Positions 23,208-36,469 of a stretch of 64,000 nt of DNA are shown here, piece after piece. A program made the translations under genes and the position numbers. How positions within the stretch are numbered: the first letter of the stretch is position 1; each line of letters opens with the position of its first letter. Under the pieces are notes generated by a model. The model ran no database searches. It worked only from the letters and a program-made list of their open reading frames with translations, and was not told the origin of the DNA. The stretch is from Henckelia pumila (Eukaryota; Streptophyta; Magnoliopsida; Lamiales; Gesneriaceae), in assembly GCF_033568475.1 (NCBI RefSeq), contig NC_133122.1:186639449-186703448 (forward strand), read 5' to 3'.

Positions 23208-23209
23208 AA

Positions 23210-23680
23210 TTTTTCTGCCTCAAATTCTGCATGCATACAACAACTAGCGCCCTTCACTAGCGTCATGCACGATAGCGCCTCTCAAGCGAGCTTCAGGTGT
23301 GGTTCCTTAGTGCGATGGCGCATCAATTCTTCAACAGTGCATGGCTTTATCTTCATTGCGCGATAGAGCATCATAGCAGCCTTCCAAGGCGCAATCAATT
23401 CTTTTCTCCATCCTTGCGCATATTACACTTTCTCTAGAGCAGATGCTCTTCTTCAATTCCCATGTGCAACAGCATAGCTCTCATTTCTTCGTTTCAAGCA
23501 TGCAGAAGCTTTTCCATCATTGTTGTAAATTCATCCATCTTTTGCTTTGTTCCTATATTAAATAAAAGACAATGATTAGGAACTATACAATGCATTTAAT
23601 CAATCAAAATACACCTAATCATCACAAATTAACTCAATCAAACATAGGAAAATATCATCACATCACCAGCCTTCCTAGGC
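23210..23680. other. Repeat-like spacer, no gene recognised
   Basis: Contains several GCGC-type words (TTGCGCGATAG, AGCGCCTCTCAAGCG) and degenerate retroelement-like sequence. No open frame or terminal repeat could be assigned. Confidence 0.4.
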
Positions 23681-23689
23681 TTGATCTGG

Positions 23690-24613
23690 GAGTTGGCGAG
23701 GTGCTCCGGAGTCATAGCGGAGTTGTGCCCAAGTTTTGAGACATTCGACATCAGTGGGCTGACGACGGACGGAGGTATAGCCCTAGATCCCTATAAATAG
23801 TTAATAAGTATGCAATAGTATAGTTAAGGCTTTTAGAGCAAGTTTTTAATGCATGAGTATTTTGCATTGTATTATTTATGGTAGGCTTGGATCCTAGATG
23901 GATGCTTCTAGGATTGTCTTAGAAAGGTACGTATGTACTGACTGAGATTGTAAGCGGGTATGCATGCTTATGTGTTGCATTTATGTGTCATGATTATTAG
24001 ATGCATGATCCATGTTTTACTATTTTGTATATATTATGTTGCATGTGCATGGTTCATATTGAGCTTGTATCTCCTTCGAGATAAGCCAGTGTTATAGGGT
24101 ACTCAGCCCTTGTTAGGATGTTTGGAGCACAGAGAGTCACTCGTCCGACGGGTTGTTCTGCCTCTAGTGTTTTTCTGGGGACAATTTAGGTCCGCGTCCA
24201 GTTAGGAGTGAGTGGAGGTACCCATGGTTTGATTCCCAGTCCGGTACAACTCATGTCCTAGGCGCCAGTCTGAGCAGGATTTGATCATTTTCCTAGATAT
24301 GAATATCCCAAAATTTCATATTGCATGCATCATGTTAGTATGTTTACCCATGCTTACGTTCTAAGATTTAGTGCTCACATCCATTATTTCTGTGTTTTCT
24401 GGATAGCCATTCGATGGGGCATTTTAGGTAGATCTCCAGGGATTTTGGAGATTAGGTGGTGGCCAAGGCAGGATTGCAGGGTTAGCCACTAGGTTTCACC
24501 TTTCTGGTATTAAGTTATTTTATTTTCCGCAGTTACTCTGATTTGTTTATTAAATTGTATAATTGCATGCTTAAGCTTCTGATTAATAGGTGATCACGGT
24601 GCGGGTCACTACA
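23690..24613 (+). repeat. LTR fragment, family A, plus orientation
   Basis: Ends AATTGCATGCTTAAGC...GGGTCACTACA at 24613, matching the reverse complement of the LTR that starts at 9424. GTAGGCTTGGATCC is also shared. The left boundary is not visible. It is separated from the Tekay-like LTR by 42 bp. Confidence 0.6.
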
Positions 24614-24655
24614 TACCCTCATCTGACTTTGTATCAAATGCAGTAAAATGACTTT

Positions 24656-26989
24656 TGAAATGACTCTCACACCTCTGAAATAATTTAATTAATAAAGAAA
24701 GATGCGGGATTTTTTTTTGAAAACTTTTGCCATGACCCATTTTTAAAAAAAAAATATTAAAATCTAACCTGTCTCAATCAGCATTTCAAAACAATTAAAA
24801 ATAATAAAATAAAAGAAATAAAAACCAATAAATATCCAAAAGAAATCATAGAATTTAAAAATGAGAAAGATAATCTCACACAGTTGCGGAAAATAAATTA
24901 TTAAGTTTACAAGCCAAACATACAAAAAGCAGGGAAGCCACATCCATCAAATTTCTAAAAGTATTTGAAATACAACAGTTCATTATTAATAACATCAAAG
25001 TTTGCGGAAAAAAAGCAGCGTCGGTCAAGGCCTGCACCACCGGCTACCTCGCCCTGGGGATCCTGCCCCTCGATCTCAGTGAAATACTCCTCACCTGAAA
25101 ACAATAAGTATAGTGAGCTTAAAAGACTCAGCAAGAATATGGGGGGGATAACTAGTACTACATAAATACAAGCACATGCAGAATAAAAATAGCTGATACT
25201 AAAAGTACTGTTGTTTTGTGTCCCTTTCCTTTAAACAAGAAATAACCCTTAAAAAGAATGAGAGAACATGTGAGAAACATATGCATGGCTAAGTCTAATA
25301 TAATCACTATATCTGCAATAACTGTACTGAAGCATAAACATATAATATTTTGGTGAACTTAGATCCTTGAGTTGTGACTTTGAGTTTTCGATCATGATCA
25401 TGGCTGCAGTGCACTATGCCGCAAGGAAGTCAGGATATCTCCCAAACTCGTCTTGCCCCTGATTGGTATGGGAAGTCAGGATTTCTCCCAAAATTGTCCA
25501 TACACTTCTGGTGGTATGGGAAGTCAAGACGTCTCTCAACTTTTCCATACACGTCTTTTTGTGGTCACAACCATCTCACTTTGTTCAAATATTTTCTTTC
25601 CTTCTGATTCATGTACTTAGCACGCATATGTAGATGTAATGTACTTGAAAATATTTACTCAATGATCATGCAAAGACTCAAATGTGGATGACTGGGATGA
25701 TGATTTAGGGAACACACCAAGGGTGGGAATCTAAACCATAGTTTTAGCGCTTAGGTCAGTGGAGCGGTTCGCCCTAAAATCTTATAACTCGCTCAATACT
25801 TACTCAAAAAGAATTCATCTTGAAACGACATATTCCTAACCTCTTAGGCTAGTTCCACACTCGAGCCCTTAACCAAAATCTTACTCTAACCCTGTTTTAA
25901 ACATTCAATCCCGGACAGCAACTTACACATCCGAAATTCTGCTCCTCTTAGGTCCAAAGGCTTAGAACTTAAGGAAAACTCATCCAAATTGAATTCTGTT
26001 TTCTCCAACATAGTCCTAACATCTCATCACAATTCCAGACCCGAGCCCTTAGCCAAATTATATCTTTAACCCTACCTTAGACTCGTATTTTTGGACAGCC
26101 CCTAAATTCACAAAAAAACTGCTCAAGTTCACTCCCTCATATCCAGTCCAAAACCTTCCTATTTGTCCCTCAACCCAAAGCCACTATCCTAGAATCACAA
26201 ACCAACTTCTAAGCTCCCCCAACGCTCCCTAAAATCCACCATAACCCAGCCCAATAGCAGCTCCACCAAGCAACCAAAATCGATTCATAAGAAGCTGGGC
26301 AGTTTTGAAATCCTTCAATCCATGACCACATTGCAATTTGACACATTCTAACGCTACCATGTGAACTACATATCACCCATGGTAGCTCTTATGTCACCAA
26401 CCAATCACCAAAAACAAAAACACACAAATTCGAAATATGCTAACCAAAAGAGAAAATCTGAAATTTTGAAAATGTGCTAGCATGCATACGATTACATTCC
26501 AAAGCTTTAAAATCATTCATTCCTCACATATGAACATGATTAAATCAGCTACATTTCAAAAATCCAATCAAATTGTCAAGCCGTGAAATGAGAAAAATAC
26601 AGGGCACTCTTTCTTGAAATTTTTTTTTCGAAAATGAGGTTCGCAAAATCTAACACCAAACAAAACACACGTAAATAATCTACAAGATGAGCATATGGAA
26701 CCATAATCTTGCCTATTTAAGTGAAGAAAGAAAAAAAATCGAAAGAAATGGGCTCAATGAGCTAAGCCGATCGAAAGGAGCTAGAATAGGGCTGGAATCG
26801 AGCTCAATCGACAGTACAATAGCTCGCCCCAACTGCCTTGAAGATGTCTTGCCGGAAAATGAAGAAAAATGGGGGAGCTAAGAAGAAGAAGAAGAATCGA
26901 AGGATTTGGGGGAAGAAGGAGAAACAGGGAAAAATGTGGGTGTCGTGCGGGGTGTGTGTGTGTGTGTGTGTTTAGGCGATAGTGTATGT

Positions 26990-27025
<36 letters not shown>

Positions 27026-27381
27026 GTATAAATTAGAAGCTAGGGTTGTGTAATTTTAATTGGAAATTTCTAAGGGTTAAATAAATTGAAGGGGATACTA
27101 CACAACTCTAAAAAATGCTAATTAAACTTGGGAACTAGAAGTTAGGAATTTAATTGGCACTAAAAAAAATACAAGTTCAAAGTTCTAATTTAAAAAATAT
27201 ATTAAATTTGGATTTTACTAACCTAGAAGTTAAAAATGTTAGTTTTCGCAAAAAATTAAAAATTAGCTTAAATGCGCGGGAAAAATTTATTTTTAGGCAA
27301 TTAATACTGAAAATTATAAATTATAAATATTAAAAACAGGTTTTTGGCATAAAACTCAAATTATGGAAATTCTAGGCATCA
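24656..27381 (-). repeat. 3' LTR of the chromovirus (2726 bp)
   Basis: The plus strand starts TGAAATGACTCTCAC and ends TTCTAGGCATCA. It aligns along its length with 32314-34999. It contains (GT)n and (GA)n runs near 26950-27026; the GA run is missing in the other LTR. The open frames at 24965, 25416 and 26687 fall inside it and are not genes. Confidence 0.92.
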
Positions 27382-27397
27382 TAGTTCCTCCCTTTCT
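27382..27397 (-). other. Polypurine tract
   Basis: AGAAAGGGAGGAACTA on the minus strand ends exactly where the 3' LTR begins (TGATGCC). It is the expected primer for plus-strand cDNA synthesis. Confidence 0.8.
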
Positions 27398-27421
27398 AAT
27401 ATGGAATTTTGTCCTCGAAAT

Positions 27422-28687
27422 TCAAGACTCGCCCAACAGTTCCGGATAGCGAGCCCTGATATCTGCCTCTGCTTTCCAAATGGCCTCTTCATCCGAATGG
27501 TTCTGTCATCTCACCTTGATCATTAGAATCGACTTGTTATGGAGTCTCCTCTCTTGTCTATCCAAAATCCGGATGGGCCTCTCCTCATATGTCATGTGAG
27601 GAGAGATCTGAAGAGGTTCCAAACTGAGCACATGTGACGGATTCGAGATGTACTTCCTCAGCATCGACACATGGAAGACGTTATGGACTCCATCAATATT
27701 AGGCGGCAAGGCCACCCTATAAGCCAATGCCCCTACTCTGTCCAATATCTCGAAGGGTCCTATGAACTTCGGTGCTAGTTTTCCTTTCTTCCCAAATCTC
27801 ATGACACCCTTCATAGGAGCTACTCGGACGAACACATGATCTCCTACCATGAACTCCAAGTCTCTCCTCCTATGGTCAACGTAACTCTTCTGCCTGCTTT
27901 GTGCAGTCTTCATCCTATCGCGGATCTTGGCTACAACCTCGGTAGTCTGCTGAACAATCTCGGGTCCCAACTCTGACCTTTCACCGATCTCGGTCCATAA
28001 TACCGGTGATCTACACGGTCTCCCATAGAGTGCCTCATAAGGCGCCATACCAATGGTGGCCTGATAGTTGTTGTTGTATGCAAATTCCACCAATGGTAAC
28101 CTCGACTCCCAAATATCATGGAAGTCGATCACACGGGCTCTCAAAAGATCCTTTAGAATCTGAATCACCCTCTCGAACTGTCCATCCCTCTGGGGGTGAA
28201 AAGCATTACTGAACAGGAGCTTCGTCCCCAATGATGTATGAAGAATCTTCCAGAAAGTCGAAGTAAACCGCGGATCTCTATCAGACACTATGGAAATAGG
28301 GATACCATGTAGTCTGACTATCTCTCGGATATACAACTCCGCATACTGAGTCATGGAGAAATTCGTCCTCACAGGAAAGAAGTGCGCCGACTTTGTGAGA
28401 CGGTCTACAATAACCCAAATAGCATTCGAACCTCTCACTGTCCTCGGCAAGCCAACAACAAAGTCCATGGTAATATTCTCTCATTTCCATTTGGGAATAG
28501 GGAGTGGCTTAAGCAATCCTGCAGGTCTCTGATGTTCTGCTTTGACCTGCTGGCATGTCAGACACTCTGACACAAATCGAGCGATATCACGCTTCATGCC
28601 CGGCCACCAATACAACTGCTGAAGGACCCGATACATCTTAGTACTGCCTGGGTGGATAGAGTAGGGTGTTGTATGTGCCTCTGCCAT
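27422..28687 (-). pseudogene. chromovirus integrase with chromodomain cut by TGA
   Basis: The zinc-binding part (28687-28481) has [20 protein letters not shown] and [11 protein letters not shown]. The core (28468 onward) has aspartates in IVDRLTKSAHF and VSDRDPRF and the glutamate in HPQRDGQFERVIQ. The GPF module (KFIGPFEILDRVG) is followed by HNVFHVSMLRKY. The chromodomain begins YEERPIRILDRQERRL, then meets TGA at 27506-27508 in place of the conserved tryptophan codon. The same frame continues QNHSDEEAIWKAEADIRARY and ends near 27422. The chromodomain would target integration to marked chromatin. Confidence 0.88.
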
Positions 28688-28696
28688 GATAGTAAC

Positions 28697-30310
28697 TCAC
28701 AGAGAGTCACCTGCGGGCACCCAAAGTCGATCTCTGAACCTCACAATCCCGTCTACTACTGAATACAAATCACTGCTTCTCTCGTCAGCTCTCTGTCTCC
28801 ACTTGCTCAACTGCTCATCAACTGCTTGAGCAACTCTGATGCGATCAAACAACATAGTCTGCACTGTCAAGGCTAACAATCTAGGAGCTCTACCCTCGGC
28901 ATAGAACTCTAGTCCAAATCTCTGAATCTCATCCTGCAACGGTCTAGACACCGTCAAGGAAGCAATCACTACTGTCTTTTGGCTCAATGCATCTGCGATG
29001 ATATTAGCCTTACCCAAATGGTAACTAATGTCGCAGTCATAGCCTTTCACCAACTCTAACCATCTTCATTGCCTCATGTTCAGTTCCTTCTGGGTGAAGA
29101 AGTATTTGAGGCTTTTATGGTCGGTAAATATATTACACTTCTCTCCATAGAGATAGTGTCTCCAAATTTTGATAGCAAAAACCACTGTTGTTAACTCCAA
29201 ATCATGAGTAGGATATTTCTTCTCATGCTACTTCAACTGCCTAAAAGCATAAGCAATAACCCTGTCTTGCTACATAAGCACTGCCCCAAGTCCTAACTTG
29301 GAAGCATCAGTGTAAACCACAAAATCTCCCTCTCTTGATGGCATAGCTAACACTGATGCTCTCGTAAGAACTTCCTTCAACACATCAAAGCTCTTTTGAC
29401 ACTCCGGCCTTCAAATAAACTTGGCATTCTTCTTGTTCAATGTTGTCAAGGTCACCGCAATTGATGAAAAGCCCTTGATAAACTTCCTATAGTAACCGGC
29501 CAATCCGAGAAAACTGCAAATCTCCGATGCGTTTCTAGGTACAGACCACTCCTTCACTGCTTGAACCTTTGAAGGATCCACTTCCACTCCACTCTTGGAA
29601 ATAATATGGCCCAAGAATGCTACTCTCTCCAACCAAAACTCACATTTGTCAAACTTGGCAAACAACCTACGGTCTCGGAGCACCTCTAAAACAATCCTCA
29701 AATGCCGTGAATGCTCCTCTCTATCCTTCGAGTAAATGAGGATATCATCAATGAAAACAATGACAAACTGGTCCAAGTACGGCTGGAACACGCAGCTCAT
29801 AAGATCCATGAAGACCGCGGGCGCATTCGTCATTCCGAATGGCATCACAAGAAAATCGTAGTGGCAATAACGAGTCCTAAATGCTATCTTGAACACATCA
29901 GATTCCTTCACCTTCAACTGGTGATAACCGGAACAAAGATCAATCTTCAAAAATACAGAGGCTCCTTGTAACTGATCAAAGAGATCCTCAATTCTAGAAA
30001 GTGGGTACTTGTTCTTTACCGTCACTCCATTCAGCCCTCGGTAATCAATGCACAACCTTAGGCTTTCGTCCTTCTTTTTCACAAAGAGGACTGGTGCGCC
30101 CCACGGAGAGAAACTAGGGCGTATGAATCCCTTACCAAGCAACTCTTGAATCTGCTCTTTTAGTTCTTTCAGGAGCCAATCTATATGGTGCCTTAGAGAT
30201 TGGCACAGTATCCGGTACCAAGTCAATAGAGAACTCAACCTCTCTATCAGGCGGAATACCTGCAACATTTCTTGGAAACACATTCTCAAAATCTCAGACA
30301 ACGTCCACAT
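28697..30310 (-). pseudogene. chromovirus reverse transcriptase and RNase H
   Basis: The RT frame (30310-29411) carries [38 protein letters not shown] and the catalytic FIDDILIY near 29740-29760. Its first ~40 residues are in a shifted frame relative to the conserved pre-RT segment. The frame stops at 29411 inside the RT-RNase H connection. RNase H survives in pieces, including [16 protein letters not shown] near 29080-29130, then a frame 29053-28697 with ANIIADALSQK, where the usual arginine of ALSRK is glutamine. Confidence 0.85.
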
Positions 30311-30790
30311 CTGAAATATTTGTACGTGCTGGCAACTCTGTCACAGATATACTGGCTAAGAATGCCTCACATCCATCACGCACCAACTGCTTAGCTTGCA
30401 TGAAAGATATAATATGAGTCCTCCTCGAACTCCTAGTAGTCTCAAACCAAAATGGTTCTTCTCCCTCCAGTCTGACCAACATTGATCGCTGCTGGAAGTC
30501 AATCACCACAGCATTCTTCATCATCCAGTCCATCCCAAGTATCATGTCGAACTCAGGAATGGGCAACACTATCAGATCTGCACTCACTGATTGCCCTTGC
30601 AACAAGAGTTCAAGATTCTTCACTATATTCCTCGTGGACAGTTCTTCCCCTGATGGGATGGTCACTGTGAATCCACCAAACAGCTCTTCACACTCAATAC
30701 CCCGCTTGTGGGTAAAATCCTCCGAAATAAAAGAATGAGTAGCCCCCGAGTCTAACAAGGCTCTAGTGGCTACTCCGGCTATTAATATTC
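30294..30790 (-). pseudogene. chromovirus aspartic protease region
   Basis: Contains ALLDSGATHSFIS with the Asp-Ser-Gly active site near 30744-30752 and IPEFDMILGMDWM further on, both typical of gypsy proteases. The frame then loses register against RT near 30290, so the gag-pol polyprotein is broken. Confidence 0.85.
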
Positions 30791-31109
30791 TACCTGCAAC
30801 AACAGTGGTTACAACCTCGAAAATATTGAAATCAATTATGACAAGTTCTACTCGGATTCATCCTAAGTCATCAAATTTCCAAATTCAGCACTACACATGT
30901 TAACACACAACATAATACAAGTTCTCATGCAGACTCAAGTTTTAAGAATTACCCAAATAATAGCATGCTACACAATCCCAATAAGAAAACTCATAATCAA
31001 AATTGCATCAATAAATCGGTTAAGTTGCTCTTAACTAAATACTCTAAGTGTTACCTGTGATGCGTGTGGTATCAAGATCGGCCTCCTCGACCTCATCACG
31101 TAGACTCTC

Positions 31110-32091
31110 CCCTGAGTCGGCATCTTGGGCTGTGGACAATCAGGAGCCATGTGCCCTGGCTTCTTGCACCAAAAACAGACTCTGGCACCTGCCAAACACT
31201 TCCCATAGTGAACATGCTTACATAACGTGCAAAGTGGCTTCTCCCCAGCCTTGCGAGGAGCGGGTTTCGGGGCCTGGGGTCTCTGGGAATGATTTCCCTG
31301 GGGCCTAAAGGGTCCCTGCTGTCGCTGCGGCCCAGTAAACGGCCTCTTGCCTTGATGTTGCTGATGACCCTAAAGAGTAAAGGATCTCTTGCCATGAACC
31401 TCAGCCCTAATGTCCTTCAAGGACTGCTCAGATGTAAGAGCCTTTTTTACAGTGGCTGCATAGTCCACGGGCTCAGCCATCATCACATCCCTACGAATAG
31501 TAGGCCTCAGACAAGAAACAAAATGCTGCAACTTCTCCGCCTCATCATTCCCTATCAATGGCATGAAGTGGCAGCCCCTCTCGAATTTGCGCACAAACTC
31601 GGATAGAGACGGGTCTCCATGCCGGAGACTCATGAACTCTTTCTTCAACTGCGCCCTCACCTCAGCTGTATAGTATTTCTCATAGAAGAGGGTCTTAATG
31701 CTTCCCAAGTCAGTATGGTAACATCAACAGTCTTCTCCACACCCTCAAACCACAAGGCGGCGTCATCCTTGAGTAGGAACATCATACAGCGAACTCGGTC
31801 TCCATCTCCCAACTCCATGTAGCAGAAAATCGCCTCTAGTGAGCGAATCCAGCCCTCCTCTACCATCGGATTCGTAGTACCAAAAAAGTCCTTAGGATCC
31901 ATCTTCCTGAACTGCTCATAGATCGCACTAGGTCTAGCCCTCAGGGCCTCGGTATGCTGCTCTAAGATACGAGCCAGGCCAGCTAGCAGCTGAGTCCCAA
32001 CATCAACTGGTGGAGGGGGCGGAGGAAGTGGTGGCGGCGGTGTAGGAGGCGGTGGAGGTGGAGGTGCGCGAAGGTCTCGACGAGGTGTCAT
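31110..32091 (-). pseudogene. chromovirus gag, frameshifted, with zinc knuckle
   Basis: Begins MTPRRDLRAPPPP with a proline run, then the retrotransposon gag domain (MDPKDFFG..., WFEGVE). At about 31708 the frame must shift after LTWEA to continue as KTLFYEKYYTAEVRAQLKK, a one-base loss in the segment reading GAAGCATTAAGACCC. The second frame ends at a TAG near 31370 (probably once CAG), after which coding-like sequence continues to the knuckle CFWCKKPGHMAPDC at about 31135-31176. Gag would package the RNA; this copy cannot make it. Confidence 0.85.
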
Positions 32092-32295
32092 CTGTACGCA
32101 AGTTCAAATTCCACATTCAAATTTTATGCCTTAAGAAAAAAAATTTATTTAAACTCAAACATGCTCAGATACTTTAGAAAACTAGTGCTACTAAACTTAA
32201 CAAATGACAGTAAATGAAACTTAAATCTTACAGACTTTGAGGCGAGATTTCCTTCGAGTTTCGGCAACCGGTAGTAGGCACAGCCCAAACCAAGA

Positions 32296-32311
32296 CCGCA
32301 CTCTAATACCA
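32296..32311 (-). other. Primer binding site, tRNA-Met type
   Basis: On the minus strand TGGTATTAGAGTGCGG follows the 5' LTR after two bases. It differs from the canonical TGGTATCAGAG by one base over the first eleven. Confidence 0.75.
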
Positions 32312-32313
32312 AC

Positions 32314-34999
32314 TGAAACGACTCTCACGCCTCTAAAATAATTTAATTAATAAAGAAAAATGCGGGATTTTTTTTTAAAAAAAATTTTGTCATGACCCGT
32401 TTAAAAAAAATATTAAAACCTAACATGTCTCAATCAGCATTTCAAAACAATTATAAATAATAAAATAAAAGAAATAAACAACCAATAAATATCCAAACGA
32501 AATCATATAATTTAAAAATGAGAAAGATAATCCCACACAGTTGCGGAAAATAAGTTATTAAGTTTACAAGTCAAACATGCAAAAAGCAGGGAAGCCACAT
32601 CCTGCAAATTTCTAATTAAAAGTATTTGAAATACAACAGTTCATTATTAATAGCATCAGAGTTTGCGGAAAATAAGCAGTGTCGGTCAAGGGCCTGCACC
32701 ACCGGCGACCTCGCCCTGGGGATCCTGCCCCTCGATCTCAGTAAAATACTCCTCACCTAAAAACAATAAGTGTAGTGAGCCTAAAAGACTCATTAAGAAT
32801 ATGGAGGGGGATAACTAGTACTACATAACTACAAGCACACGCAGAATAAAAATAGCTGATACTAAAAGTATTGTTGTTTTTTGCCCCTTTCCTTTGAACA
32901 AGAAATAACCTTCAAAAAAAATGAGAGAACATGTGAGAAACATATGCATGGCTAAGTCTAACATAATCACTATATCTGCAATAACTGTACTGAAGCATAA
33001 ACATATAATATTTTGGTGAACTTAGATCCTTGAGTTGTGACTTTGAGTTTTCGATCATGATCATGGCTGCAGTGCACTATGCTGCAAGGAAGTCAGGATA
33101 TCTCTCAAACTCGTCTTGACTCTGATTGGTATGGGAAGTCAGGATTTCTCCCAACTCGTCCATACACGTCTGGTGGTATGGGAAGTCAAGATGTCTCTCA
33201 ACTCGTCCATACACGTCTTTCTGTGGTCACAATCATCTCACTTTGTTCAAATATTTTCTTTCCTTTTGATTCATGGACTTAGCACGCATATGTAGATGTA
33301 AAGTACTTGAAAATATTTACTCAATGATCATGCAAAGACTCAAATGTGGATGACTGAGATGGTGATTTAGGGAACACACCAAGGGTGGGAATCTAAACCA
33401 TAGTTTTAGCGCTTAGGTCAGTGGAGCGGTTCGCCCTAAAATCTTATAACTCGCTCAATACTTACTCAAAAAAAATTCCGCTTGAAACGACATATTCCTA
33501 ACCTCTTAGGCTAGTTCCACACTTGAGCCCTTAACCAAAATCTGACTCTAACCATGTTTTAAACATTCAATCCCGGACAGCAACTTACACATCCAAAATT
33601 CTGCCCCTCTTAGGTCCAAAGGCTTAGAACTTAAGGAAAACTCAACCAAATTGAATTCCATTTTCTCTGACATAGTCCTAAAATCTCATCCCAATTCCAA
33701 ACCTGAGCCCTTTGCCAAATTCTATCTTTAACCCCGCCTTAGACTCGCATTTCTGGACAGCCCCTAAATTCACAAAAGAACTGCTCAAGTTCACTCCATC
33801 ATATCCAATCCAAAACCTGCCTATTTGTCCTTCAACCCAAAGCCGCTATCCTAGAATCACAAACCAACTTCTAAGCTCCCCCAACGCTCCCTAAAATCCA
33901 CCATAACCCAGAACAATAACAGCTCCACCAAGCAACCAAAACCGATTCCTATGAAGCTAGGCAGTTTCAAAATCCTTCAATCCATGACCACATTGCAATT
34001 TGACACATTCTAAAGCTACCATGTGAATTACATATCACACATGGTAGCTCCTAAGTCATCAACAAATCACCAACAACAAAAACACACAAATTCGAAATAT
34101 GCTAACCAAAAGAGAAAATCTGAAATTTCGAAAATGTGCTAGCATGCATACGATTACATTCCAAAGCTTTAAAATCATTCATTCCTCACATATGAACATG
34201 ATTAATTCTGCTGCATTTCAAAAATCCAAGCAAACTGTCAAGCCGTGAAATGAGAAAAATACAGGGCACTCTTTCTTGCAAATTTTTTTTCGAAAATGAG
34301 GTTCACAAAATCTAACACCAAACAAAACACACGTAAATAATCTACAAGATGAGCAAATGGAACCATAATCTTGCCTAGTTAAGTGAAGAAAGAAAAAAAT
34401 CGAAAGAAATGGGCTCAATGAGCTAAGGCGATCGAAAGGAGCTGGAATAGGGCTGGAATCGAGCTCAATCAACAGTGCAACAGCTCGCCCCTACTGCCTT
34501 GAAGATTTCTTGCCGGAAAATGAAGAAAAATGGGGGAGCTACGAAGAAGAAGAAGAAGAAGAAACAGGGAAAAATGTGGGTGTCGTGCGGGGTGTGTGTG
34601 TGTGTGTGTGTGTGTTTAGGCGATAGTGTGTGTGAGTATAAATTAGAAGCTAGGGTTGTGTAATTTTAATTGGAAATTTCTAAGGGTTAAATAAATTGAA
34701 GGAGAAAATACTACACAACTCTAAAAAACGCTAATTAAACTTGGAAACTAGAAGTTAGGAATTTAATTGACACTAAAAAAAATACAATTTCAAAGTTCTA
34801 ATTTAAAAAAATATATTAAATTTTGATTTTAACCCAAAAGTTAAAAATGTTAGTTTTCGCAAAAATTTAAAAATAATCTTAAATGCGCGGGAAAAATTTA
34901 TTTTTAGGCAATTAATACTGAAAATTAAAAATTATAAATTATAAATATTAAAAACAAGTTTTTGGCATAAAACTCAAATTATGAAAATTCTAGGCGTCA
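32314..34999 (-). repeat. 5' LTR of the chromovirus (2686 bp)
   Basis: The plus strand starts TGAAACGACTCTCAC and ends TTCTAGGCGTCA. It is collinear with the other LTR, with differences including a shortened GAAGAA stretch near 34540-34560 and a different GT run near 34591-34616. Confidence 0.92.
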
Positions 35000-36469
35000 C
35001 AATTTTTACTGTTGTTATGAATATAGCACTTGCAACCGAACACCTTGAATTAGGATACCACAGCGCCACGTCAGAAAAATGACTAAAATTGCCAAAAAAA
35101 TAAAGATAGCGGACTAAAACTGAAATCTGAAAATATAAAAGACTGTAATCGCAAAGTGACAAACATACAGGACCAAAAAAGCAATTTTCCCCTCTATAGA
35201 TCAAGAAAATCACTGAAAAAGCAAGTTTAGAAACAAACTTTTTTTTTAGTATTTATTAAATTCATTCAAAAAATAGTAGTACAATTTTCAATATGATTTA
35301 ATATGGTGTGTTTTTTTTAAAAAAAAAATATTGCTAAATGTAAAAGGTATCAGTAGATATTATATATTTGAGACAAACAAAAAAAAATAGAAGGTGTACA
35401 TACAAATGAGTTGGAGACTAGAGTAACTAGATGTTTGTTTCTAGGAACCATGCATCTTCATGAAAATTCAGAAAACATAGTTTAATTAATCTTCAAAAAT
35501 TGTGGAATTGAAGATGAATGGTGTGATCGACCTCTGACCATTAATTATCAGATTTACGACTAATTAAAATATAGTAAATACAAGTAGCTAATTAACACTG
35601 AACCGAGCTTAAATATGTTAACATCAATGAGTCTTGACTCTTGACCTATAAAAAAAAATGGCAAAACAATCAACATTTTTATTAAAATTACTATGTTACA
35701 AAATCAAAATATTAATTTGTAATGAGCAGAGTTTAATACACAAGTGGTTTGGTGGAGCGGCTGGCTGCTCATAGGGAACTTTTTACAAGCTCAAAGAAGT
35801 CTGGTATATCTTACACACAATTTTTAAAAATTATAATTAAAACCTCAACATGACACGTGTTATACATTATAACGAATATTAATGCATACAATTTAGGCAA
35901 AATATGAAAATGGCATCTACGTACGTTGCATACATTTATAGATCGATATAGACACACACACACGAGTAAAACATTCCAAATTAAAGAGAAAAAATAATAC
36001 ATTGAACCTAGAAAAAAATCATGGAATGTGGGATTAATTAAGTGGGAATTGGACCCACCAATTCTTTAATGTTAAAAACAATAATCTGCTAATTACGTTT
36101 ATGTTTATGTGAAATACGTTGCAATTAAAATTTATATACGCTACCTACTTTAACAAGGTCACTGATAAGTGTTTGCCTAGTGTGGTTTACCTTACTAACG
36201 TAGTTTGTAGGCTATTGCGTTAGTCCGATGGTTTACCCAGTGCGCACCGAAAGTAACGGTCGCGGGTTCCCACATCAAAAAAAAAAAATAATAACAAATT
36301 AATCGATCCCAATTTAAATAAAATAAATTTATCAAAACGTATATGATCAATCGATCACCTTAGTTATATAACTAATAAACAATTAATTCTGTTTTCATAT
36401 ATATATTTATATATGCGTGATCGATCGATCCATACGTACATACAACGTTACTATTTGTAGCAAGCTAGT
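35000..36469. other. AT-rich intergenic, nothing recognised
   Basis: No gene or repeat boundary was identified. A tRNA-like phrase GGTCGCGGGTTCC near 36257-36269 is isolated and lacks a cloverleaf. Confidence 0.45.

Larger units (their letters stand above)
24656..34999 (-). mobile_element. Tekay/Del-like Ty3/gypsy chromovirus, full length but inactive
   Basis: Two direct LTRs of about 2.7 kb flank an internal region of 4.9 kb. On the minus strand its order is primer site, gag, protease, RT, RNase H, integrase, chromodomain and polypurine tract. Long LTRs, a proline-rich gag N-terminus and a C-terminal chromodomain suit the Tekay/Del clade, an inference from family knowledge. All coding sections carry frameshifts or stops. 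The LTRs have diverged by many substitutions and several indels, so the insertion is old. The flanking five bases (ACTTT left, CAATT right) do not match, so there is no recognisable target duplication. Confidence 0.9.

Noticed and set aside
36250..36275. Possible tRNA gene (GGTTCC box)
   Set aside because: There is no A box at the right distance and no cloverleaf arms.
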